From: Opitutia bacterium UBA7876
GTDB taxonomy: Bacteria; Verrucomicrobiota; Verrucomicrobiia; Opitutales; Seribacteraceae
Assembly (NCBI GenBank): GCA_002500665.1
Contig: DLRY01000028.1
Location: 73,024-137,023 of the forward strand
DNA length: 64,000 bases
Reading direction: 5' to 3'
A model generated the notes under the pieces. That model did no database searches, had not been told where the DNA came from, and was given only the letters and a program-made list of their open reading frames with translations. Within the stretch, counting starts at the first letter, position 1. Each line of letters starts with the position of its first letter. Positions 8,111-15,840 of the stretch are shown here, one piece after another. The position numbers and the translations under genes were made by a program.

Positions 8111-9213
8111 TTGCCCAGAAGTGTTCGCAGGGCATCTAGAAGCTTGCCGGGATCGCTCGCCATCTCGATCTTGACGGATGGAACCTCGCCACCCGCCAAC
8201 TCGGGCAGGCGGGAGGGGTTGTGGGTTGAAAGGACTGAAGGGGCCCGTTTCTTCCAAAAATTGAGGTTATTCGTCTCTTGAGGCATGACTCCACGGGAAA
8301 GATCGAATACGACGGGTGTTCCACAGGCAATTGCCTCGGTGGTCATACCAGCCCCCGGACGGGCAAAGAGGCAATCGGCTTGCCTAAGTATCAAGGCCAT
8401 GTCCGGAGCGGACAACTCGGGCAAGGCTACAAAGGGCACCCGTGAGGATTTCTTTATGCGACTGAGATCGGCAAGGGTGGACTCATTCCGACCACATAGG
8501 GCAAGCAACTGGCAGGGCTTTCCAGAGCGGTTGAAGGCTTCGATAACCTGGCGGTGGCGGTTGACCCCATTGGCCCCTGTCCCAAGGACGTAGGTCTTGA
8601 GATCGGGCGAAAGATCATACTTGGCGAGGAACTCATCCCGGCTAGGCTGACCAGGTCGGTTATAGAAAGGCTTCCTCAGCAAGGGTCCGGAGGCAAGAGT
8701 CCTTTCGGCAGGCATACCTCGCCTGCGAGCGGCCTCGCAGGTCTCCTCGAAAGGCCCTGAGAACAGATCGGCCAGAGGATTGATCCAGTGACGGCTGAAG
8801 CCTTTCCCATCGGCCAACTCGCCACAGAAAATAACGAATTTCATTCGCTTTTCGGGAAGAGCATCTTTGCAAAGCCTGAAATATCCGTGGTTTAGGTGAG
8901 CGTGAACGCTAAGGACGAGATCAGGTGTGAATTCCGCGACCTGCTTGGCAAACTTGCCCGATAACAGAATGCGGCGGTGACCGCGGTGCAAAGATGCCCA
9001 TTCCAGGAAATGAAAATATAGGTAATGAAAGAGAGGAAGTTTCCGCTGGATGAGGTTATAGAAAGCAGAACCCCAGCGATAGAGAAGAAAACCATTCTCG
9101 AGGGGACGCAGAGTACGGGTCTCCCCTCCGCTCTCGCTCCACCATGCACTAAGGGCGGCGGCTCGCATGTCGTGCCCGCCTCCGGTCGAGGAGCTGAGTA
9201 TTAGCAGGTTCAT
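8107..9213 (-). CDS. GT28-type glycosyltransferase (MGDG synthase / MurG-like)
   Basis: A 368-residue glycosyltransferase of the GT-B fold. The N-terminus ILSSSTGGGHDMRAAAL is the glycine-rich loop typical of the monogalactosyldiacylglycerol synthase/MurG group. The C-terminal donor-binding part has YVLGTGANGVNRHRQVI, LRQADCLFARPGAGMTTEAI and CGTPVVFDLSRG, typical of nucleotide-sugar binding. Such enzymes act at the cytoplasmic membrane face on lipid acceptors, but the acceptor cannot be deduced. It heads a three-gene operon with 4-bp overlaps at both junctions, implying tight coupled expression. It is not PseG, which shares the fold but has different N-terminal motifs. A short GC-rich inverted repeat at 9278-9290 lies upstream. 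Confidence 0.8.
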   Translation of the reverse strand: MNLLILSSSTGGGHDMRAAALSAWWSESGGETRTLRPLENGFLLYRWGSAFYNLIQRKLPLFHYLYFHFLEWASLHRGHRRILLSGKFAKQVAEFTPDLVLSVHAHLNHGYFRLCKDALPEKRMKFVIFCGELADGKGFSRHWINPLADLFSGPFEETCEAARRRGMPAERTLASGPLLRKPFYNRPGQPSRDEFLAKYDLSPDLKTYVLGTGANGVNRHRQVIEAFNRSGKPCQLLALCGRNESTLADLSRIKKSSRVPFVALPELSAPDMALILRQADCLFARPGAGMTTEAIACGTPVVFDLSRGVMPQETNNLNFWKKRAPSVLSTHNPSRLPELAGGEVPSVKIEMASDPGKLLDALRTLLGK

Positions 9214-9299
9214 CCCTTTTGGGTAAAGCTAGCCGCTTTTGGCGGGAAAGAAAACCATGAAAGCATCTCGACACTCACCCCAGCTTGGGGCAAACGAGG

Positions 9300-10544
9300 T
9301 CATTCAAGGTCGTGCACGAACAAGCCACTGCGTAGCTTGGGCTCGAACCAGGTTGTCTTGGGGGGCATGATCTCGCCGGCATCGGCAATGGTCAAAAGCT
9401 CCTCCATACTAACGGGGTAAAGGGCGAAGGCAGCAGCCATCTCGCCAGAGTCGACCCGTCGCTCCAGCTCCTCAAGTCCACGGATACCGCCCACGAAGTC
9501 AATGCGGTCGTCCTTACGTAGATCAGTGATGCCGAGGATGGGGCCAAGAACCTTTTCCGACAAGAGCGTGACGTCGAGGTCTCCAACAGGGGTTCCTGCG
9601 GATGCGGATTCGGACAGGGCGATCAACTCGTACCATTTACCATCCAGGTAAAGGGAGAATTCACGCATCTCGTGAGGCCTCGGACAACGGCCCCGAGCAG
9701 GTTTAATCTCAAAATCATCTGCTAAGGCGGCTAGAAAATCATCGGGGGAAAGTCCATTGAGGTCCTTGACTACCCGGTTGTAGTCGAGGATTTCCAGTTG
9801 GTCGTCGGGAAACAGAACGGCCAGGAAGAAGTTATATTCCTCGCTCCCCGCGTGCAAAGGGTTTGATTCCTTCCTTTTCTGCCCTACCCTCGCCGCAGCG
9901 GCCGTTCTGTGGTGGCCATCCGCAACATAGAGATCGGAAACGCTCAAGAAGGCTTCCTCCAGAAAACGGACTTTCTCATGCTCTGAAATGGTCCATAACT
10001 CGTGGCGGACCTCGTCGGCAGCGACGAAATCGTAAATAGGTTCGCCCTCCAAGGCGGAAAGCACGAATTCATTGATCCTCTCATCGCCACGATAGGAAAA
10101 GAATACGGGTTCGGCATTGGCGTTGAGGCATTCGACGTGGCGGACGCGGTCGTTCTCCTTGATCGTACGGGTCAGTTCATGCTTCTTGATCCTACCCTCG
10201 TAATATTCCCGGTAGTCGCAGCACCCGACGAGGCCGACCTGCGGCCTACCGTTCATGGTTAAGCGATAGAGATAAAAGGAGGGATCGGAGTCTTGACGGA
10301 AGATTTCCTCCCGGCAGAGGCCGGAAAAGTTTTCCCTTCCCTTATCATAGACCTCGTCTGAATAGGGATCGATGCCTTCCGGCAAGTCGATCTCCGGCTT
10401 GATCACCCGCAGGAAGGAGTGAGGGTTTCCTTCCGCCTCGCTTTTGGCCTCAGCCGAATCGAGAACGTCGTAGGGCCTGGATGCAACCAACTCCACCAAG
10501 TCCGGGCGGGGTCTGAGCGCTTTGAAAGGCTTGAACGTAGCCAT
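9300..10544 (-). CDS. DUF1015 family protein
   Basis: A 414-residue cytoplasmic protein of the DUF1015 family, recognised by FKALRPRPD with SRPYDVLD near the N-terminus, the mid-protein VRHVECLNANAEP and the hallmark YVADGHHRTAAAARVG, followed by the NFFLAVLFPDDQLEILDYNRV strand-helix. The ADGHHR motif resembles those of ParB/SerK-like folds, so a nucleotide-dependent activity is possible, but no function is established here. It lies 33 bp downstream of csrA on the same strand with only a hairpin between, so it may be cotranscribed with the end of the flagellar cluster. In several bacteria that position after csrA is taken by flagellin. Confidence 0.85.
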   Translation of the reverse strand: MATFKPFKALRPRPDLVELVASRPYDVLDSAEAKSEAEGNPHSFLRVIKPEIDLPEGIDPYSDEVYDKGRENFSGLCREEIFRQDSDPSFYLYRLTMNGRPQVGLVGCCDYREYYEGRIKKHELTRTIKENDRVRHVECLNANAEPVFFSYRGDERINEFVLSALEGEPIYDFVAADEVRHELWTISEHEKVRFLEEAFLSVSDLYVADGHHRTAAAARVGQKRKESNPLHAGSEEYNFFLAVLFPDDQLEILDYNRVVKDLNGLSPDDFLAALADDFEIKPARGRCPRPHEMREFSLYLDGKWYELIALSESASAGTPVGDLDVTLLSEKVLGPILGITDLRKDDRIDFVGGIRGLEELERRVDSGEMAAAFALYPVSMEELLTIADAGEIMPPKTTWFEPKLRSGLFVHDLE

Positions 10545-10555
10545 GGGGCTTTGCT

Positions 10556-10583
10556 GGTTGAAGGAGTGGAAGGACTCTCAACC
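10556..10583 (-). promoter_or_regulatory. Stem-loop spanning the csrA stop codon
   Basis: On the minus strand the csrA stop codon (10580-10578) lies in the left arm of an inverted repeat: GGTTGAGAGT pairs with ACTC and TCAACC around a CCTTCC loop, with a 2-nt bulge. The right arm ends about 11 nt before the ATG of the DUF1015 gene. No U-tract follows. It may be a weak terminator, an mRNA 3'-end protector, or a coupling element opened by ribosomes finishing csrA. Confidence 0.45.
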
Positions 10584-10889
10584 GGCCGTCTCTGATTTTT
10601 CCACCTCGGATCCAGCCGCAGCCTTCTTTGCCCGGATCTGAGCGATGAGCTGCTTGGCGGAACCGGCCACCAAGGTGCTCTTGAGAGTGCCCTCTGCGGG
10701 CTTGCTGGAAACGGCGGCAGCCATGTTGGAGGATTGCATTTCCTCAAGGATCTCGCGACGAAGTATCGAAATGGAGCGAGGAGCTGAGATTCCGATCTTG
10801 ACCGAGTCGCCCTCTATCTTAGTGACTGAAATCTCTATCTCGTCTCCAATGGCTATGCCTTGATCGACTTTGCGAGATAGTATCAGCAT
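10578..10889 (-). CDS. csrA: Carbon storage regulator CsrA with long C-terminal extension
   Basis: CsrA is an RNA-binding homodimer that represses translation of target mRNAs, classically flagellin in bacteria that also have FliW. The first 60 residues are canonical: MLILSRKVDQGIAIGDEIEI, then KIGISAPRSISILRREI, containing the RNA-contacting Leu4/Arg6 and the Arg near residue 44. The protein is 103 residues, about 40 longer than usual. The tail (61-103) is Ala/Lys-rich and could hold a helix, QLIAQIRAKKAAAG. Many FliW-sensitive CsrA proteins have modestly extended C-termini that FliW binds, so the tail may serve that. It follows fliW by 18 bp, and its start codon is preceded by a stem-loop. 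Confidence 0.95.
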   Translation of the reverse strand: MLILSRKVDQGIAIGDEIEISVTKIEGDSVKIGISAPRSISILRREILEEMQSSNMAAAVSSKPAEGTLKSTLVAGSAKQLIAQIRAKKAAAGSEVEKSETAG

Positions 10890-10890
10890 G

Positions 10891-10916
10891 GGTCTCTACG
10901 GTAATTTTTAGAGACC
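10891..10916 (-). promoter_or_regulatory. Stem-loop over fliW stop, adjacent to csrA start
   Basis: A perfect 7-bp inverted repeat, GGTCTCT ... AGAGACC on the minus strand with a 12-nt A/U-rich loop, contains the fliW UAA stop in its 5' arm/loop junction (10910-10908). It ends one base before the csrA AUG at 10889. Ribosomes terminating fliW would melt the stem and expose the csrA start. This is the geometry expected for translational coupling. No obvious Shine-Dalgarno sequence lies outside the stem. Confidence 0.6.
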
Positions 10917-11363
10917 TTCACCACCCACATCCAAGACATGACGGGCAGAAAATTCCTCGTGATTGTTGATGATGCACTGTTTGGCGACCAAGGTCGCCCG
11001 GTTAACGATTATGGGACCGACTAAGTTGAGGAAAATTTTTCCCGATTCATCAGGGGGCAAGGTCACGATGTTCAGTATCATGGTGTCTTCGGGCCCGGTA
11101 ATTCCAAGAACCTCGACATCGGCATCCGCAACCTCCACCGAGTAGTTGGGAATGACCCCCCCCGGCTCAAGGACGATGAAGGCCAATCCATCCTGCTTTT
11201 CCTCTCTCAACCACATGAAGGGCAATTCCTCCTTGTCGAAGACCAAGTCCATCGACCGAATCTCTGGAAATCCGAACAAACCCTGCGGAAGAGTGATCTG
11301 GTTCCTTACCTCGGACTGACCAATCTCAGGATCGTTGGAATCTTCTCCTGCCTTCAGTTTCAT
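10908..11363 (-). CDS. fliW: Flagellar assembly factor FliW
   Basis: FliW binds CsrA and flagellin in a partner-switching circuit, so that CsrA represses flagellin translation only when free flagellin is scarce. The protein starts at ATG 11363 (151 residues). A longer in-frame extension overlaps flgL and has no family similarity. Visible family features are ITLPQGLFGFPEIRSMDL, LPFMWLREEKQDGLAFIVLEP, VLGITGPEDTMILNIVTLPP, FLNLVGPIIVNRATLVAKQ and QCIINNHEEFSARH. The order flgN-flgK-flgL-fliW-csrA is the classical one. A run of eight C on the plus strand (11156-11163) encodes Pro-Gly-Gly at residues 67-69 and could be slippage-prone. Confidence 0.94.
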   Translation of the reverse strand: MKLKAGEDSNDPEIGQSEVRNQITLPQGLFGFPEIRSMDLVFDKEELPFMWLREEKQDGLAFIVLEPGGVIPNYSVEVADADVEVLGITGPEDTMILNIVTLPPDESGKIFLNLVGPIIVNRATLVAKQCIINNHEEFSARHVLDVGGEGL

Positions 11364-11391
11364 GGGGATTTGATGAAAAGAATTCTCAGAA

Positions 11392-14300
11392 CTAGAGGTA
11401 GTTGAGAAGGGAGGTGTTGAGCAACTGAGAGCCCACCTGTAGCGACGCCTGGTAGGCAGTCGAGATCCGGGTGAGGCGCATAATGGCCTCGGAAAGATCG
11501 ATGTCGATGTCCTTGGAAATCCTTTGGTCGAGCTGCATGAAATAGTCTTCATCATGGGCCCGGACGGTATTCATGCGAACCATCCTGGAGGACAATTCCC
11601 CCATCTTGTTGATCAGGTTTTCCTCCTGTGAGATGAGCTTCTTCTCAGCGTCCTCCACTTCCTGGGAGTAATGAGAGGGGGTGGCATTGGCGAGCGAATC
11701 GCGCAGGCCAACGATGGTCTTTACCGCATCCCCAAGTTCCTTGGTGCCATCGTTTCTCGCACTTAAGAAGCCCGAGATCTTGGTCTCGTTGCCAACATAG
11801 TGCTCACTATCCTTTTTGCTGCCGGTGTAGGTGATACCGACCACTTTACCATTTTCGTCGCGATGGTCGAGAAAAGTCTTCGATCCGGTGGCGAAGGAAA
11901 AAGTGTCCCCGATCTGAGCATAGGCGGTGGCTCCCGTCAGGGCGGTCGATTGGGCCAAGTTGAAACCGGTAACGGTGTAGGGCCCCGGATCCTTGGGGTT
12001 CTGATCCCACAGGATCTCGGCCTCCATCTCCTGACCATTCGGAAGAATGACCTTCGCCAACTGGAAGTCGGGAGGAAGGGAACCACCCAGTGACGTCCCG
12101 AAAAAATACCTGCCCGGGTTGATGACCTTAAGCCCGACGACCTGCCCATAGGCGTCCACGACGGCTTCTGCGGTAGCGTCGGTGCCAGTCGCTCCGGCGG
12201 ACTTGATGGTCACGACCGGACGATCGGAATTCGCCACTGAGAACTTCATCACGTGGTCAAGCGGTTCCTCGATCTTGATCCACTTGTCGTTATCGACCAT
12301 GGCGTTCGGGAAGAGAGCATTGGTGCTGGGAATCTTTTCGTCGGCAGGGGTAATGAGAAAGTCCGTAGTAGTAGTAGCTCCGCTGGAACTGGGCGTGATC
12401 TTGTTATTAAATGCATTGGCCAAGCAACGGTAGTAGCTTCCCTGATAGTGAACGATCTGACCGTAGTCGTAAGTCCGGCTCGACAACCAGTCCTCACCTT
12501 GACCGCTCGCGTGCGGGCCATTGCCAGGCTGACTCCCAATCCTCTTGAAATAGGGTGACACGTCAGTGTCGAGGGTGGGAAGACTGTGGTCGGGCACACC
12601 ATTGGTCCTGGTCCAGAAAGTTCCGTTGGTCAAGTTGGCCTGGGTGTTATCTGTTGCGGTGAGGGCCTGCTGGGCCACGTAAAGCTCACCGTCCTTGTAG
12701 ACCGAGTCTCCCGATTTCACGGCAACCCCCGAAACCCACGTGCTGGCCAAGTCCCAATTGAGGGTGAAATCGGCCAAGGTATTCTGGGTTCCGTCAAGGT
12801 TCTTGTTAGCCGCATACAGTCGGTTCGAGCTGACAGCCATATCCCCGGCATTAAAAGGTCTGCCTTCAATCCATGTAGCGGGTTTGCTGACGTCTTGGGT
12901 CGCCACAAAATAGTTCTTGGTTGAAGGATCGTAGACGAAGTCCCCCACCTTGGCCACAAGGGCACGGTCGGCGAAGTAGGACAACTCCTTACCTTCGGTC
13001 GGCAGGTCGTCCCCGAGCAGGTATACGTTACCATCCGATCGCTCCGTCAATGCGGCCAGGTTGAGACCGGAGGAAGAAAGGTTGCCCGATGAGATCGTCG
13101 CGGAAGAAAGATCGATGCTTACGTCGGACTTGGCGAGAAAATATTCGCCCGAGGCCGTATCGAAAACATATTGCCCGCGGGAAGCAGTCACGGGCTGGGG
13201 GCCGTTGGCGACTTTGTCCAATCCCGCGATTGGCTGGGAACCGAAGACGGTATCCTGGAAATATACGCTGCTTCCGGTACCCCCCGGAGGAGGGATGGCG
13301 ATGGCTTCCGCCTCTACGGCGGCCGAAACGTCGGTGACCGAATTACTGGGTAAAAGGTCCTGAACGGTTGGGTTGTTGCTAAGCAAGCTCCAGTTAGCGG
13401 AAAAATTGACTTCCGTATTTTGAGCGCTGGTAAGGGTCGAATTAGCCTGCCAAAGCTTTCCGTCCCGGTAAGCGGTCTGGAATCCGGCTGAAACAACTTG
13501 TCCTTCCTTCCATTCACCATGATGATCCCTGGCAAACTTGAAGTAGGTCCCCTTTCCCGCACTCACTCCTCCAAAGACGACGTGAGGGAGCAAGGGGGTC
13601 GTACCAGTCTGAGGGTCAATTCCAGTCGGGACGCTCTGGGAATTGTAGGCCTTCTTGGGATCGAAGGTTCCCCTCATCTGGTTGGTTGCGACCTTGGTCA
13701 TAAGCCCATCCGGGGAAATGACTTCGCCCGCAGAGTAGGGGGACGCCCCGTAGGCAGAAAATGCGCTCGCAACGAAGGGATTGGGGATCGACTGGGACTG
13801 GTTGCCAAGGGCCGTGGCGACCGAGTTGGCATTGGTGATGGCAGCCTGGAGTTGCGTTTCAGTATAGTTGACCTTCTGGTTAGCCACGTAATACTGGTTC
13901 GTAGTGGTGTCCAGAATGTGCTGTCCGGCAGAGAGTTGAGCCCCAATCCCAACGGTCTTCTGAACTTGCCCATTGTAGTTTACGACTACGCCGGAAGGCG
14001 GGAACCTTTCAACGATCTTGGACATGTTTTGCGTATCCACGCCAGCTGGGTTTTCCACTAGGAAATAGCGTCCCTCGTGCAAAACGACGTCCTTCGCCTT
14101 GATACCGTTATCGCCAGGCTTGAAGAGTTGCTGGTTGGCCTTGACGTAGGGGCCTTGGATGACCGAACCATCTTTCGAGGAGGCCGCCAGTCTGTAGTCC
14201 ATGGTCTCGGCATCGAAAAACACGACCCCCTGGTTCTCCGATCCCGAAACGGCGAATTCGTTGACCGGTATAGCCACCTGCTTGACGTTATTCGCGACGT

Positions 14301-15834
14301 CGAGGTTCAATTGAGCTATGCCTTCGTTCGCCGCGGTGTTGGGGTTGTCCAAAAAAGTATACTCCGCCTTCTTGGCAGACCAGAGCAAGTTCTGAGCGTA
14401 ACTGGTGGCTTCCGCCTGATCGGCAAAAAGCTTTCCGTCGGGGGCTATCCAATAGTAGCGGTTCTCGGAACCGGTAACCTCGAGGTTCCAGTCCTCCCTT
14501 TCAGTAGTGTAATTGGAATTGAGCTCGCGCCAGTAGGCTCCGTTGGAGGCCGTCGGGTCGTGGTTGACGTTGTGGGAGCCTATGGACTCGTAGAGCTTAC
14601 CCTTGAAGCGAACGACGTCCCCTTGCTGAAAAATGGTCAGACGTTTCCAGTCGACGGCATGCTCGGCCTGAAGGGTGGACGCTCCGTCAGCGAGCTTCGA
14701 AGCTACCGAGAGGTCCCGCGACCAGTTGTTCTTAACGACCGACTGGTAGATGCCCAATTTTTGGGTGTTGGTCAGGTCGTCATAGGAGGTGATACTGGGA
14801 AAGGTCGTCTGAGGATAAACCTTGGACGTCTCATCGTCGAGGGCCTTCTGCAGGTTGGCCGGAATACCCTTGACCGCCTCCTGCACGATTGCCTTCTCGG
14901 TCTCGCTCAAGTCTTCGTAGGCTACACCAGGATACCTGGACGCCGTTTCCTGATTGAGCTTCTGCTCGAATTGCTCAGGGAAGTAGAAGTTGGGATCCCA
15001 GTGGGTATTGAGCTTTGAACCGGCGTCATAGGTTTTTCCAACCGCCCCGGTCACGACCAGCTCGCCATTTGAGCTCACGGCAGCGGCAAGATCGACGGCG
15101 GGGTCATAAGCCAAAGAAGAGGAACCCGAGCCTCTCACGAAGGCCTTGTATTGGGAGGTCTCGTAAGACTGGGAATCAGAGAGGACGTCGGACTGGTTAT
15201 TGATCAAGTCCCTTACGCGGGCAGCGACTTCATCGGTCTCAAGACCATCCACCTTGGACTGGAAGACGTATTCCCGACCGTTGAGGGAGAAGATCATCTC
15301 GTCTCCGAATCCTATCCGTCTTTTTCCATCGGCCCAAGCTTGACCGACTTCACTAAAGGAGAAGGTCTTGGTCTGCCTCTTTCCGAGCATGACGTCCGTG
15401 CTGGCGAACTTGGGCTTGAGCTTGGTTCCCCCAAAGAGAGCCTGCTTGCGATGAGTGGCGTTGATGCGGTTGAGGGCTTCCTCGATCAGCTGGTTGATTT
15501 CATGCCCATAGGTCTCCATGGCGGGGCCATTTAGACTGGAGCCCGCGGAGCGGGCGATTTCCTGAGCCCTCTGGTTAAGCTCGGTCAGTTTGTCCAAGTT
15601 GAGTTGCCCGGCGTTGAGAAACTCCTCCGCATAGGAAGCGTTCCTTTGGTATTGGGTCAGTTGACCTTTTTGGGTTTCAAGCCTGATGACTCGGCCCAGG
15701 CGCATCCCGTCGTCCTCCGGAAAACGGAGCTTTTGCCCACTGGAAATCTGCCTGTCCATCTCAAACCTCTTCTGGTCGAGCTCTCGGATCTTTGCCGAGA
15801 TTGCATTGGTCGAGCTAAGGTTGGGCAGGCGCAT
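11392..15834 (-). CDS. flgL: Giant hook-filament junction protein FlgL (HAP3) with repeat insert
   Basis: FlgL joins hook and filament outside the cell. Only the ends look like FlgL/flagellin: residues 1-150 (SSGQKLRFPEDDGMRLGRVI, the coiled-coil D0/D1 region) and about 1360-1480 (LSEAIMRLTRISTAYQASLQ, ending NTSLLNYL). Between them is an insert of about 1200 residues, making 1480 in all against 300-450 for usual FlgL. The insert has at least five copies of an aromatic repeat at about 395-445, 774-820, 987-1030, 1031-1079 and 1115-1187. Its pattern is W-x2-G...GD-x-V...G-x-LY-x-A, resembling CBM5/12 carbohydrate-binding modules. The gene lies between flgK and fliW with short spacers. Flagellin is excluded by position and size, though the two are homologous. 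Confidence 0.88.
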   Translation of the reverse strand: MRLPNLSSTNAISAKIRELDQKRFEMDRQISSGQKLRFPEDDGMRLGRVIRLETQKGQLTQYQRNASYAEEFLNAGQLNLDKLTELNQRAQEIARSAGSSLNGPAMETYGHEINQLIEEALNRINATHRKQALFGGTKLKPKFASTDVMLGKRQTKTFSFSEVGQAWADGKRRIGFGDEMIFSLNGREYVFQSKVDGLETDEVAARVRDLINNQSDVLSDSQSYETSQYKAFVRGSGSSSLAYDPAVDLAAAVSSNGELVVTGAVGKTYDAGSKLNTHWDPNFYFPEQFEQKLNQETASRYPGVAYEDLSETEKAIVQEAVKGIPANLQKALDDETSKVYPQTTFPSITSYDDLTNTQKLGIYQSVVKNNWSRDLSVASKLADGASTLQAEHAVDWKRLTIFQQGDVVRFKGKLYESIGSHNVNHDPTASNGAYWRELNSNYTTEREDWNLEVTGSENRYYWIAPDGKLFADQAEATSYAQNLLWSAKKAEYTFLDNPNTAANEGIAQLNLDVANNVKQVAIPVNEFAVSGSENQGVVFFDAETMDYRLAASSKDGSVIQGPYVKANQQLFKPGDNGIKAKDVVLHEGRYFLVENPAGVDTQNMSKIVERFPPSGVVVNYNGQVQKTVGIGAQLSAGQHILDTTTNQYYVANQKVNYTETQLQAAITNANSVATALGNQSQSIPNPFVASAFSAYGASPYSAGEVISPDGLMTKVATNQMRGTFDPKKAYNSQSVPTGIDPQTGTTPLLPHVVFGGVSAGKGTYFKFARDHHGEWKEGQVVSAGFQTAYRDGKLWQANSTLTSAQNTEVNFSANWSLLSNNPTVQDLLPSNSVTDVSAAVEAEAIAIPPPGGTGSSVYFQDTVFGSQPIAGLDKVANGPQPVTASRGQYVFDTASGEYFLAKSDVSIDLSSATISSGNLSSSGLNLAALTERSDGNVYLLGDDLPTEGKELSYFADRALVAKVGDFVYDPSTKNYFVATQDVSKPATWIEGRPFNAGDMAVSSNRLYAANKNLDGTQNTLADFTLNWDLASTWVSGVAVKSGDSVYKDGELYVAQQALTATDNTQANLTNGTFWTRTNGVPDHSLPTLDTDVSPYFKRIGSQPGNGPHASGQGEDWLSSRTYDYGQIVHYQGSYYRCLANAFNNKITPSSSGATTTTDFLITPADEKIPSTNALFPNAMVDNDKWIKIEEPLDHVMKFSVANSDRPVVTIKSAGATGTDATAEAVVDAYGQVVGLKVINPGRYFFGTSLGGSLPPDFQLAKVILPNGQEMEAEILWDQNPKDPGPYTVTGFNLAQSTALTGATAYAQIGDTFSFATGSKTFLDHRDENGKVVGITYTGSKKDSEHYVGNETKISGFLSARNDGTKELGDAVKTIVGLRDSLANATPSHYSQEVEDAEKKLISQEENLINKMGELSSRMVRMNTVRAHDEDYFMQLDQRISKDIDIDLSEAIMRLTRISTAYQASLQVGSQLLNTSLLNYL
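12274..14652 (-). repeat. CBM5/12-like protein repeats inside FlgL
   Basis: The FlgL insert contains repeated segments such as DWKRLTIFQQGDVVRFKGKL, TWIEGRPFNAGDMAV, TWVSGVAVKSGDSVYKDGEL and DWLSSRTYDYGQIVHYQGSY. Each is followed by Y-x-A/C and, about 20 residues later, an asparagine-rich loop and a Trp. Shorter half-copies (SAGQHILDTTTNQYYVANQK, GDFVYDPSTKNYFVATQ) lie between them. The copies are divergent at DNA level, so this is an old family rather than a recent duplication. Confidence 0.7.
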
Positions 15835-15840
15835 CGGTAA

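Noticed and set aside
9278..9290. CCCCA-GCT-TGGGG hairpin between the DUF1015 gene and the GT28 gene
   Set aside because: Only a 5-bp stem with a 3-nt loop and no U-tract; too weak to call a terminator.
11364..11555. Upstream in-frame extension of fliW into flgL
   Set aside because: The extra 64 residues are low-complexity Ser/Pro/Arg shadow of flgL; ATG 11363 gives a normal FliW.
14077..15018. A 313-codon plus-strand frame inside flgL
   Set aside because: Antisense to the repeat insert of FlgL, whose minus-strand frame has protein-like repeats and continuous coding.
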